A stretch of 28,430 nt of DNA from an uncultured bacterium (GCA_905215725.1 CAJMRD010000019.1:1-28430), one strand, 5' to 3'; positions 1 through 7,807 are shown, counted from the stretch's first letter. The notes: generated by a model not told the origin, from the sequence alone. Translations and numbers: made by a program.

Positions 1-2
1 AC

Positions 3-620
3 ATCCACACGCCCGAGGGCGGCATGCACGAGACCGGCTTCCGCACGGCGCTCACCCGCGTGATCAACGCCTACGGCAAATCGAGAAAGATTTTGAAGGA
101 CGAGGAGACGCTCTCCGGCGAGGACTGCCGCGAGGGTCTCACCGCCGTCATCTCTGTAAAGCTCGAAAACCCGCAGTTTGAGGGCCAGACAAAATCCAAG
201 CTCGGCAACAGCGACATCCGCACGATGGTGGACAGCGTTGTGAGCGACAAACTTGAGCAGTTCTTTGAGGAAAACCCCGCCGTTGCCAAGCAGATCTTGG
301 AAAAAGGCATTTCCGCCTCCCGCGCGCGCGAGGCCGCGCGCAAGGCGCGCGACAGCGTCCGCCGCAAGACCGGGCTGGAGTCCGGCCAGATGCCGGATAA
401 GCTGCAGGACTGCAACGAGCGCGACCCGTCCCTCTGCGAAATTTACATCGTCGAGGGCGACAGCGCCGCGGGCAGCGCCATTCAGGGGCGCGACTCCCGC
501 TTCCAGGCCATTCTCGCCATGTGGGGCAAGATGCTCAACGTTGAGAAGGCGCGCGTCGATAAGATTTACGGCAACGATAAGCTCTATCCGCTGATCGTTG
601 CGCTCGGCGCGGGCATCGGC
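3..620 (+). pseudogene. gyrB: Type IIA topoisomerase B subunit fragment (GyrB-like), truncated at both ends
   Basis: The reading frame is already open at the window edge (IHTPEGG, then MHETGF) and carries the GyrB/ParE transducer region and the start of the TOPRIM domain: EGDSAAGSA holds the catalytic Glu, followed by [21 protein letters not shown] and ALGAGIG. GyrB is the ATPase/strand-passage subunit of DNA gyrase. Right after ALGAGIG, where family members continue into the DxDxDG metal site, the similarity stops and the frame reads nonsense on the antisense strand of a permease. The [19 protein letters not shown] wording resembles Oscillospiraceae-type GyrB more than the actinobacterial LPLRGKILNVEKAR form, so this piece may come from another organism. 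ParE is possible. The frame runs on to 1505, but residues after about 620 are not topoisomerase. Confidence 0.8.
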
Positions 621-1667
621 AAACTGTTGGTCGGCGGCGGCGCGACGCTGATCCAGGTCGGTCTGCGCTTGCACGCGCTCCTCGCTGCCCTCTGCCATGC
701 GGTTGATGTTATCCTGCTCGATCCCAAAGAGCATGGCGGCCTGGCGCTCGGCCGCATCCAAGCTTGCCGGCGTGTCAACCGTCAACTCCTGAGCACGTGC
801 CTTCTCACGCTCCCTGCGGATCTTCTCGATATTGCCCTTGACCTCGTTGATCTTTGTCGTGTAGGCATCCGAATAGGAGTTGAGGCTCTTGGCTCCCTCG
901 ACGATCACGTGGACCGAGGAGTAGGAAGAAGATGTCGCGGCGTCCTCGTTCACATAGAACTTATAGTCCGCAGCCGAAGCAGCGCGAAAGGCGTTGACTG
1001 TCGAGTCGGAGCTCACGTCGGTGGGATCGAGGACCTCGGCCGTAATGGTGTAATCGCCCGCGGCAAACTGGTCCTTGGCACTTTGGTTCGACGAGCTCGC
1101 GTCATTGGCGGCAAAACTCACCGTATCGCCGAGCTTTTTGCCCGAAGCCTTAAGGAACTTCGAAGTCACCGCGACCTCACCGGCGCTCTCGGGCAAATCG
1201 CCGCTCACCAGCACCGGTTGATCGATATTCTCCTTGGAAAGACTCTGCACGACCACGCGCTCGCGCGTTGTGCCCACGGCGGTGTAGGCGGTCTCGGTGT
1301 AGATACCCTCGGCCGTCTCGACGCCGTCGACCTCTTGGATAGCCGCAAGATCGTCGCGCGTAAGGCCATAGGTCGACTGCACGTTAATGTCATAGACATT
1401 CTGCTGGTCAAAATAGGCGTCGACCGAATCGCGCAAATCTTCGCAGCCTGCCTTAAGACCGCACATCACGCTCACGCCAAGCGCGGTGATGACCACGATA
1501 GATAAGAAGCGCTTAAGACTGCCGCGGATTGTGCGGTGGATGCCGCGGCGAAAAACCGTCGGCACCATATCGTTTGAACTTTGGGCGGTGCGATAGGTCG
1601 TAAAATCCTGCTCGTGCTCCATGTTCCGCGCGTCGCGGCGTTGGCTGTTTTGGCGGTCCTGGTCCAT
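604..1667 (-). CDS. FtsX/MacB-type ABC transporter permease, 3' end missing
   Basis: The start ATG at 1665-1667 lies 5 nt after the stop of the ATPase gene, so the two are translationally coupled. The protein opens with a cytosolic stretch, then a first membrane helix ([17 protein letters not shown]), then an extracytoplasmic MacB-like periplasmic-core domain ([22 protein letters not shown]) and a charged, Ala/Gln/Glu-rich coiled-coil stretch. The remaining FtsX helices are absent. At about 603-620 the sequence passes into antisense GyrB with no stop codon, and the frame stays open to base 1. With its ATPase this would form a lipoprotein- or peptide-exporting or mechanotransmitting ABC complex; the substrate is unknown. 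The truncation is real in this sequence but may be an assembly artefact. Confidence 0.75.
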
Positions 1668-1672
1668 GGGCG

Positions 1673-2374
<702 letters not shown>

Positions 2375-2575
2375 CGATCGGTTCCCATCTGGTCGGATAA
2401 CTCTTTAGTATTACCCATTTCACGCCGACCAAAAAGGTACAGGTTCATTTTGGCAGGTTTTATATGGGGAAACGACAGCCATAGATGAGGCGCCGGGGAG
2501 GCAGAGAAATCATCGACGGGGTCAGGCCGACCGCCAAACACAACGCACGCATCTCTATCTGTCAGCCGAATCATT

Positions 2576-2589
2576 CGAACAGCTGTTCG
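2576..2589. promoter_or_regulatory. LexA-type SOS box (14-bp perfect palindrome)
   Basis: CGAACAGCTGTTCG is a perfect palindrome of the form CGAAC-N4-GTTCG, the consensus of Gram-positive and actinobacterial LexA/DinR operators. It lies immediately upstream of a TATGAT -10 element and 56 nt before the start codon of the GyrI-like gene, which is where a LexA repressor would block transcription. The sequence match is seen directly; binding by LexA is inferred. Confidence 0.75.
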
Positions 2590-2593
2590 TTTT

Positions 2594-2604
2594 TATGATA
2601 TGAT
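2594..2604 (+). promoter_or_regulatory. -10 element(s) of the GyrI-like gene
   Basis: Two overlapping TATGAT hexamers (2594-2599 and 2599-2604) lie just 3' of the LexA-type palindrome. No good -35 hexamer is visible; the corresponding position is next to or inside the palindrome, so a repressor bound there would occlude polymerase. Confidence 0.5.
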
Positions 2605-2645
2605 TCCACTATCTAAGCAGGCCAATACGCAGAAAGGCGGCCAAC

Positions 2646-3284
2646 ATGGCGTTCGACTTTAAGAAGGAATGCAAGGAGCTCTACAAACCTGCAAGCAAGC
2701 CGAGTATCGTAACTGTCCCGCCTATGAGCTACGTTGCCGTTCGCGGAAAGGGCGACCCAAATACCGAAGGTGGCGAGTATCAAAACGCCCTGCCGCTGCT
2801 TTACGGCATCGCCTATACCGTCAAGATGTCGAAGAAAGGCTCAAGGAGTATCGAGGGCTATTTCGACTTTGTGGTACCGCCGCTCGAGGGTTTCTGGTGG
2901 CAAGACTCCCCGAGCGGCGACATCGATTATGTACGCAAGGACGATTTCAACTTTATCTCGTGCATCCGCCTGCCCGATTTCGTCAGCCGAGATGATTTTG
3001 ACTGGGCAGTCGCGGAGGCCACGACCAAAAAGAAACTGGACTTTTCCGCCGTCGAGCTGCTTAAAGTTGACGAGGGTCTCTGCGTTCAATGTATGCATAC
3101 CGGGCCCTACGACAACGAACCGGCGACCGTAGGCGCTATGAATGAATACACGACCGAGCAGGGCTATGTCCCCGACTTCTCAGACACCCGTTTCCATCAC
3201 GAAATCTATCTCTCCGATCCACGCAAATGTGCACCGGAGAAACTTAAAACTGTGATTCGTCATCCTATCAAGCGCGCTGAATAG
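2646..3284 (+). CDS. GyrI-like small-molecule-binding domain protein (Lin2189/YtkR7-type)
   Basis: This 212-residue cytosolic protein resembles the GyrI-like superfamily as a stand-alone two-lobed domain. Recognisable stretches are MAFDFKKECKELYKP, PPMSYVAVRGKGDPN, LPLLYGIAYTVKM, the aromatic VPPLEGFWWQ and the C-terminal HTGPYDNEPAT. The family includes SbmC/GyrI (gyrase inhibitor, SOS-induced in E. coli) and the Lin2189/YtkR7 branch, which hydrolyses cyclopropanoid DNA-alkylating compounds. The YxxALxxLYGIAxTxKMSKKG wording is closest to the Lin2189 branch as I know it. AGAAAGGCGG lies 7-16 nt before the ATG. The gene is monocistronic under a LexA-type palindrome. A role in protection from DNA-reactive small molecules is inferred; gyrase modulation is the alternative. 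Confidence 0.8.
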   Translation: MAFDFKKECKELYKPASKPSIVTVPPMSYVAVRGKGDPNTEGGEYQNALPLLYGIAYTVKMSKKGSRSIEGYFDFVVPPLEGFWWQDSPSGDIDYVRKDDFNFISCIRLPDFVSRDDFDWAVAEATTKKKLDFSAVELLKVDEGLCVQCMHTGPYDNEPATVGAMNEYTTEQGYVPDFSDTRFHHEIYLSDPRKCAPEKLKTVIRHPIKRAE

Positions 3285-3397
3285 CGTGGAGCGTCATTTC
3301 ACGCGCTGGGTTTTAAGCCAGCCAACCAGCCGCCTCCTAGGCCGTCCGGTAATTATCTTGACGCGGCCCGTCGCATCTTATAAGTTTGTTTTGCTAA

Positions 3398-3453
3398 AGC
3401 TGGAAAGCCTCTCAACGATGCGCAACTCCAGCTCTTTTTATATCAAGAGGCTT
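3398..3453 (+). promoter_or_regulatory. Interleaved inverted repeats covering the abi ribosome-binding site
   Basis: Two perfect inverted repeats are interleaved directly before the Abi_2 start codon. AGCTGGA (3398-3404) pairs with TCCAGCT (3427-3433), and AAGCCTCT (3405-3412) pairs with AGAGGCTT (3446-3453). The second pairing hides the only Shine-Dalgarno candidate, AGAGG, five nt before ATG 3456. The order A-B-A'-B' permits alternative hairpins or a pseudoknot, so translation of the toxin-like gene could be switched. This is structural inference only. Confidence 0.4.
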
Positions 3454-3455
3454 AA

Positions 3456-3820
3456 ATGGAATACCAGAAGTCGCGGATATCCATCAACGAACAAATAGCA
3501 CTATTGACAGAAAACAAGGGTCTTGAGTGCTCTGATCAAAGCGAACTCGAGCGAGCTTTGGTCGAAGCCAACCACTACAGACTGTCGGCCTACTGGTTTC
3601 CCTACAAAACCAAATGCAAGTCCGGGATTACCATCTTTCGCGAAGGCACAACATTCGAAACCATCATCTACACGTATGAATTTGACCGAGCCCTCCGGCA
3701 GTTAATGTTTGATGCGGTCGGCAGTGCGGTCGGCAGAATTGAGATCTACCTCAGAAGCAGAATTGCCTATCTTGCCTCTGAGGAACGCGGGCCTTTCTGT
3801 TACCCAGATGTCGCCATAAC
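3456..3820 (+). pseudogene. Abi_2 (AbiD/AbiF) family protein, C-terminally truncated
   Basis: The first 120 or so residues match the Abi_2 family: the ISINEQIALLTENKGLE start (family: TIEEQIELLKSRGL), ANHYRLSAYWFPYK (family NYYRLSGYW), FREGTTFETIIYTYEFDRALRQL and the RIEIYLRSRIAY helix with its conserved arginines. Family members are about 300 residues; some abort phage infection and are related to HEPN-type RNases. Homology ends after GPFCYPDV, and the frame continues to 4079 in unrelated sequence because a ClC channel tail follows in another frame. The RxxxxH-like catalytic part of the family would lie in the missing half, so the product is probably inactive. AGAGG before the ATG is the ribosome-binding site. 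Confidence 0.75.
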
Positions 3821-4030
3821 GAGGCTCAACTCGGCATGCCCGTCGAGCTCTGCGCCGCACTGGGCTACGCAGCCGTCTTTGGCAGCGCCACCAATACGCT
3901 GCTCGCACCCATCCTTATTGGCTGCGAAGTCTTCGGCTTTGGTAACTTGCCGATGTTCATTATTGTCTGCGTTGTGGCTTACCTGTTCAACATGGATAAG
4001 TCCATCTACGCCCTGCAGGAGCGGGCGTAG
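3815..4030 (+). pseudogene. Voltage-gated chloride channel (ClC) family protein, C-terminal fragment
   Basis: From about 3818 the frame reads NEAQLGMPVELCAALG, then AAVFGSATNTLLAPILIG, CEVFGFGNL and a last hydrophobic segment (FIIVCVVAYLFN), ending YALQERA. This is the C-terminal end of a ClC channel/antiporter; the ATNT...G.ELFG wording is the selectivity-filter-adjacent motif of helices N to R. The N-terminal three quarters are missing, and a truncated Abi_2 gene is joined in front in a different frame. An internal ATG at 3836 has no ribosome-binding site, so this is best read as a remnant left by a deletion or misjoin. Confidence 0.7.
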
Positions 4031-4057
4031 ATCGATGTCCAGGCAGGTGGTCTCAGC

Positions 4058-4200
4058 CGGAAACGGTGTCCCACTCTGAGGCTGTATTCCGGGACACGGT
4101 TTTCCGCTTGGAACGCCATTCGGAAAGCGCATCCCGCTTTAAAACGGAATTCCGGGACGTAGTTTCCGTCTGAGCCTCCATTCGGAAAGCATGTCCCGTT
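4058..4200. repeat. 63-bp tandem array of alternately inverted CGGAAA...TCCC boxes
   Basis: The box CGGAAA-N6/7-TCCC occurs on the plus strand at 4058, 4121 and 4183. Inverted copies (GGGAC...TTTCCG) lie between them at 4091 and 4154, giving a 62-63-nt period and about 2.5 units. Neighbouring boxes can pair as hairpins. The flanks CATT before CGGAAA and ATTCC before GGGAC are also repeated. The array fills the gap between the ClC remnant and the alkyltransferase gene. Its function is unknown. Confidence 0.65.
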
Positions 4201-4237
4201 CTTTCACGGCATCTTGGCTATGCAAAGCGCTCGAGTG

Positions 4238-4816
4238 TTACTCCTCGTACGCGCCCTCAAGCCGAAGCAGCCACTCCTTGCGGTCGAGGCCGCCGGCATA
4301 TCCGTTGAGCGAACCGTCGGCGGCAACCACGCGATGGCACGGCACAATAATCGAAATGGGATTACGCGCGACCGCGGCCCCCACGGCACGGGGAGACGCA
4401 ACGGGTGCTTCGTTTCCCGGTACACGATGTCGAGCCGCAACACGCTGGGCGATCTCACCATACGTAGCGACCTCGCCACGCGGGATAGAAAGCAGCTCAA
4501 ACCAAACCTCGCGCTGAAACGCCGTACCAATCATATGCAACGGCGGCGTAAACCGAGGCTCCTGCCCCGCAAAATAAGCATTCAACCAAGCCCACGAACG
4601 CTCAAGCACCGAAGAAGCCGCACCATTTGCCGGACTTACCGACGACATGCCGCCAGCACCAGAAACTGCATCGGCGCCTTCAACATGTTCGGGATCTTCT
4701 TTGAGAAGCGTGGAGCCAAAGTGCTCCTGCCCCTCAAACCAAAGCCCCGTCAAACCGCGGCCATCAGCGGCAAGCAGGATTTCGCCCAAAGGCGAAGCAA
4801 ACGTCGTCGTGACCAC
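4238..4816 (-). CDS. ogt: Methylated-DNA--protein-cysteine S-methyltransferase
   Basis: This 192-residue suicide repair protein takes the alkyl group from O6-alkylguanine (and O4-alkylthymine) onto its active cysteine. The signature IIVPCHRVVAADGSLNGYAGG contains the PCHRV active site near residue 160. It is preceded by GTAFQREVWFELLSIPRGEVATYGEIAQ, the DNA-binding helix-turn-helix with the arginine-finger region. The N-terminal lobe is short (TTFASPLGEILLAADGRGLTGLWFEGQ), with a linker of low complexity around residues 40-70. The start is GTG at 4814-4816 with AAAGGAG 6-12 nt upstream. A LexA-box-controlled GyrI-like gene lies 1.5 kb away, but no SOS palindrome precedes this gene. Confidence 0.95.
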   Translation of the reverse strand: MVTTTFASPLGEILLAADGRGLTGLWFEGQEHFGSTLLKEDPEHVEGADAVSGAGGMSSVSPANGAASSVLERSWAWLNAYFAGQEPRFTPPLHMIGTAFQREVWFELLSIPRGEVATYGEIAQRVAARHRVPGNEAPVASPRAVGAAVARNPISIIVPCHRVVAADGSLNGYAGGLDRKEWLLRLEGAYEE

Positions 4817-4828
4817 CAGCGGCTCCTT

Positions 4829-4996
4829 TCAAAACTCCGCAAACATAATACCGCGAACTGTGCAGACAACCCCAATCGACCCCAAAGTCACCCAAAGCAG
4901 CAGGCGCAACGCGCCGCAGCTGCCGGCCGCGTCCCACAGTCCCCAAAGGCGGCAGGCGCACAGCGCCGAGGCCGCCGCCGGGACCAGGGCCCGCAA
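4829..4996 (-). CDS. Possible 55-residue membrane peptide upstream of ogt
   Basis: A minus-strand frame opening at a TTG (4994-4996) encodes a hydrophobic peptide with a plausible transmembrane helix near its C-terminus (LRLLLWVTLGSIGVVCTV) and ends 12 nt before the ogt GTG. Hydrophobicity and position suggest coupling with ogt. Against it, the start codon is weak, no clear ribosome-binding site is seen, and all three frames are open in this very GC-rich stretch. It may also be the tail of a frame-disrupted longer gene. Nothing else in 4831-5077 is recognisable. Confidence 0.22.
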   Translation of the reverse strand: MRALVPAAASALCACRLWGLWDAAGSCGALRLLLWVTLGSIGVVCTVRGIMFAEF

Positions 4997-5077
4997 CGGC
5001 CACGCGCCCTCGCATCAGCCCAGCGGCCCCAACCAACAATGGCCCCATCGCAGGCCGCTCGCAGCAGCGTCACCGCA

Positions 5078-5207
5078 GGCGGGGGCCGGGCTTAGCTTTC
5101 AGAACACTCCGCAGACCAGTGTGGCGCCTTGTCCGCAGCTCCGAAGGAGCAGGACAAGGCGCCACACATGGTCGAGGACGTTCTGAAAACTAAGCCCGGC
5201 CCCCGCC
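5078..5207. repeat. Variable-stem hairpin element A (after asd)
   Basis: A 130-bp palindrome begins 12 nt after the asd stop codon. The outer arms 5078-5105 and 5180-5207 pair at 27 of 28 positions; the inner arms 5120-5134 and 5152-5166 pair at 15 of 15; the tip holds GCTCC-GAA-GGAGC. Between the stems lie unequal segments, ACTCCGCAGACCAG (5106-5119) and CATGGTCGAGGAC (5167-5179), of which only GACC/GGTC pairs. The same two segments recur in the element at 10538-10654 although the stems differ completely. No U-run follows, so it is not a standard intrinsic terminator. Confidence 0.9.
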
Positions 5208-5219
5208 GGACAGGCCACA

Positions 5220-6245
5220 CTACTCGCAGAGCAGCTTAGCGATCTGGACGGCGTTGGTTGCCGCGCCCTTACGGATTTGGTCACCGCAGCACCAGAAGGT
5301 AATGCCACGCGCGGCCTCCGGGTTCGAGATGTCGCGACGCACGCGGCCGACCCAGATCAGGTCCTGGTCGGAGGTGTCCATCGGCATGGGGAAGCGGTCG
5401 TGCGCATCCTCGGCGCTCATGTCGTCAACCAGCTTCACGCCCGGAGCGGCAGCCAGCGCAGCACGGGCCTCTTCCACCGTAATGTCGCGCTCAAACTCGA
5501 GCGTGATGCTCTCGGAGTGCGAACGCAGCACGGGCACGCGCACGCAGGTGCAGTTCACGCGCAGCTCGGGCAGATGCATAATCTTGCGGCCCTCGTTTTG
5601 TAGCTTCATCTCCTCGGAGGTAAAGCCCTCCTCCTTGACGCCGCCAATCTGCGGAATCAGGTTGCTCGCCAGCTGAGCGGCAAACGCGCGCGGCTCGGGA
5701 ATCTCCTCGCCACGGCCCAGGGCGGCCAGCTGAGCCTCGAGCTCGGCCATACCGGGAGCGCCAGCACCCGAAGCCGCCTGGTACGTCGAGACGATCATGC
5801 GCTTCACGCCAGCAAGCTGGTGCAGCGGCCACGTAGGAACCAGGCCGATGATGGTCGCGCAGTTGGGATTGGCGATAAGGCCGTGATGCCACTTGATATC
5901 GTCGGCATTGATCTCGGGCACGACCAACGGCACCTCGGGATCCATGCGGAAGGCATGGCTGTTGTCGACCACAACGGCGCCGCGCTTGACGGCCTCGGGC
6001 AGCAGTTCCTTCGCGATGTCGTCGCCGGCGGCTCCGAGCACAATATCACAGCCCTCAAAGGCCTCGGGGCAAGCCTCTTCGATCACGATCTGCTCGCCGC
6101 GGAACTCAACAGTCTTGCCCGCGGAGCGTGCACTTGCCAGCAGCTTGAGCTTGCCAACTGGAAACTCCTGCTCGTTGAGGCACTCGAGCATCTGGGTGCC
6201 CACGGCTCCCGTCGCGCCCAAAATAGCAACCGTGTACTGTTTCAT
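5220..6245 (-). CDS. asd: Aspartate-semialdehyde dehydrogenase
   Basis: This 341-residue enzyme catalyses NADPH-dependent reduction of L-aspartyl-4-phosphate to aspartate semialdehyde, the branch point to lysine/DAP, threonine and methionine. The start at 6243-6245 (MKQYTVAILGATGAVG) is chosen over an upstream in-frame ATG because AAAGGGGGAAGC precedes it and the dinucleotide-binding motif GATGAVG then sits at residues 9-15, as in the family. The catalytic cysteine lies in NPNCATI, the substrate loop in YQAASGAGAPGM, and the conserved histidine in RVPVLRSHSESI. Aspartokinase is 173 nt upstream on the same strand; two hairpins lie in that gap, so asd may have its own promoter (TATACA near 6312). 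Confidence 0.96.
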   Translation of the reverse strand: MKQYTVAILGATGAVGTQMLECLNEQEFPVGKLKLLASARSAGKTVEFRGEQIVIEEACPEAFEGCDIVLGAAGDDIAKELLPEAVKRGAVVVDNSHAFRMDPEVPLVVPEINADDIKWHHGLIANPNCATIIGLVPTWPLHQLAGVKRMIVSTYQAASGAGAPGMAELEAQLAALGRGEEIPEPRAFAAQLASNLIPQIGGVKEEGFTSEEMKLQNEGRKIMHLPELRVNCTCVRVPVLRSHSESITLEFERDITVEEARAALAAAPGVKLVDDMSAEDAHDRFPMPMDTSDQDLIWVGRVRRDISNPEAARGITFWCCGDQIRKGAATNAVQIAKLLCE

Positions 6246-6319
6246 GCTTCCCCCTTTAAAGGTTGTGGCTTTTGCCCGCACGCCGAGCAGGCCGATTATT
6301 GTTGCCAGTGTATACAAGA

Positions 6320-6346
6320 ACGGGGCGGGCACGAAACCCGCCCCGT
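6320..6346 (-). terminator. GC-rich hairpin between lysC and asd
   Basis: ACGGGGCGGG (6320-6329) and CCCGCCCCGT (6337-6346) form a perfect 10-bp stem with a 7-nt loop. Read on the minus strand it lies after lysC and just before a TATACA -10-like box. It is terminator-like, though followed only by a short TTCTT, so attenuation or mRNA protection are alternatives. Confidence 0.55.
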
Positions 6347-6376
6347 CGAAACGAAACCGAAACGAAACGCCCCGCC

Positions 6377-6408
6377 GTAGATTTTTGAGACATGACCCAA
6401 AAATCTAC
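6377..6408. repeat. AT-rich perfect hairpin after lysC
   Basis: GTAGATTTTTG (6377-6387) and CAAAAATCTAC (6398-6408) form a perfect 11-bp stem around a 10-nt loop, 10 nt beyond the lysC stop codon. It is symmetrical, with an A/T run in each arm, and may act as a terminator or be a member of a dispersed palindromic repeat. Confidence 0.6.
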
Positions 6409-6418
6409 CGAACAGTCG

Positions 6419-7807
6419 CTACTTTTTGAGCGCAGCCAGAGCGGAATCGACCGGCGCAGGAGCCTCCAGATCGGAGACCTTCACAATGCCGTTCTCGTCG
6501 GAGAAGGCACGGTAAATGGTCTGAATCGCCAGGTCGAAGTCCTTCTCCTCGACACCGATAATGATATTGATCTCGTCGCAGCTCTGCGAAATCATACGCA
6601 CGCTCACGCCAGCCTGGCCGAGCATGCCAAACAGGTGGCCCGAGATACCTGCGCGGCCGCGCAGGTTACGGCCGACGGTCGCGATGAGCGCCAGGCCCTC
6701 GACAACCTCGATCTCGAGCGGCTCGACCTCCTGTTGAATGTCGCCCACGAGCGAGTACAGCGAGTCGTGCACATCCTGCTCCTGCACCACGGCGCCAAAG
6801 CGATCGACACCGGTGGGCATGTGCTCGACGGAAACGTCATAGCGCTCGAAGACCGAAAGCGCGCGGCGCATAAAACCGACACGGGGTTTGGTGCGGTCGC
6901 GGGCAACGTTGATGGCGACAAAACCGCGCTTGCCGGTCACACCGGTAATGATGGGCTCCGCCTCGCCCTCATCAGCCGTCTCGCTAATGATGGTGCCGGG
7001 GTCCTGCGGCGCATTGGTGTTCTTGATGACCAGCGGAATACCCGCCTCGCGCACGGGGAACACGGCCTCCTCGTGCAGGACGCTTGCGCCCATGTACGAA
7101 AGCTCGCGCAGCTCCTCATAGGTAACGCGCGCAATGGGCTGAGCCTCGGGAACGATACGCGGATCGGCAGAATAGAAACCCGAGACGTCGGTCCAGTTCT
7201 CGTACAGGTCGGCGCCCAGGCACTTAGCCAAGATCGAGCCCGAGATATCGCCGCCGCCACGGTCGAGCAGCTTGATCTGGCCCTCGCGCGTCGCGCCGTA
7301 GAAACCGGGCATAACAAAGCCGCCCTGCTGGCCGTACTCCTGCACCAGCTCGGAGGTGCGGTTCATGCTGAGCGTACCGTCGTGATGGAACGCCACGACC
7401 GTCGCGGCGTCCAGGAACGGCAGGCCCAGGTACTCGGCCATCAGGCGAGCGGTGAAGTACTCACCGCGGCTCACGAGCTCCTCGGTGGAGTAACCGCCCG
7501 AGCGGGCGCGCTCGGCAAAGGCCGCGAACTCCTCGCGGATGGGATAGGTAAGCTCCAGCTCGCCAGCAATATCAAAATAGCGCTGGCCAATGTCCTCGAG
7601 CAACTCCTCGCACGACACGTGATACTTAACGTGCGCGTTAACCAGGTAGAGCAGGTCGGTCACCTTGGTGTCGCCCTTAAAGCGGCGACCGCAGGCAGAA
7701 ACCACCACAAAACGGCGGGCAGGGTCGGCATCGACGATGGCCTTGATCTTCTTGAAGTGTTCGGCGTCGGCGACCGACGAGCCGCCAAACTTGGCAATCT
7801 TAATCAT
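6419..7807 (-). CDS. lysC: Aspartate kinase (monofunctional, with two ACT domains)
   Basis: This 462-residue enzyme phosphorylates L-aspartate, the first committed step to lysine, threonine and methionine. The kinase domain starts with the invariant KFGGSSVAD (residues 4-12) and continues with SACGR, SRGEYFTARLMAEYLG, the nucleotide-binding GGGDISGSILAKCLGADLYENWTDVSGFYSADPRI and SYMGASVLHEEAVFP. Two ACT modules fill about residues 310-460 (ALSVFERYDVSVEHMPTGVDRFG and the MLGQAGVSVRMISQSCDEINI lysine/threonine effector region), so allosteric feedback is likely. There is no homoserine dehydrogenase fusion. Its length fits the long class of LysC (LysC-III like). It is divergent from threonine synthase across 104 bp. 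No strong ribosome-binding site is seen. Confidence 0.95.
   Translation of the reverse strand: MIKIAKFGGSSVADAEHFKKIKAIVDADPARRFVVVSACGRRFKGDTKVTDLLYLVNAHVKYHVSCEELLEDIGQRYFDIAGELELTYPIREEFAAFAERARSGGYSTEELVSRGEYFTARLMAEYLGLPFLDAATVVAFHHDGTLSMNRTSELVQEYGQQGGFVMPGFYGATREGQIKLLDRGGGDISGSILAKCLGADLYENWTDVSGFYSADPRIVPEAQPIARVTYEELRELSYMGASVLHEEAVFPVREAGIPLVIKNTNAPQDPGTIISETADEGEAEPIITGVTGKRGFVAINVARDRTKPRVGFMRRALSVFERYDVSVEHMPTGVDRFGAVVQEQDVHDSLYSLVGDIQQEVEPLEIEVVEGLALIATVGRNLRGRAGISGHLFGMLGQAGVSVRMISQSCDEINIIIGVEEKDFDLAIQTIYRAFSDENGIVKVSDLEAPAPVDSALAALKK

Noticed and set aside
620..1505. Long plus-strand frame continuing the GyrB fragment
   Set aside because: It reads the antisense of the permease; the residues have no topoisomerase features and the minus-strand frame gives a coherent FtsX protein.
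4214..5095. Plus-strand basic frame opposite ogt
   Set aside because: It is antisense to a well-supported gene and is very Arg/Gln/Pro-rich.
5078..5207. Element A as an ordinary intrinsic terminator of asd
   Set aside because: No U-run on either side, two stacked long stems and a conserved mismatched core shared with element B.
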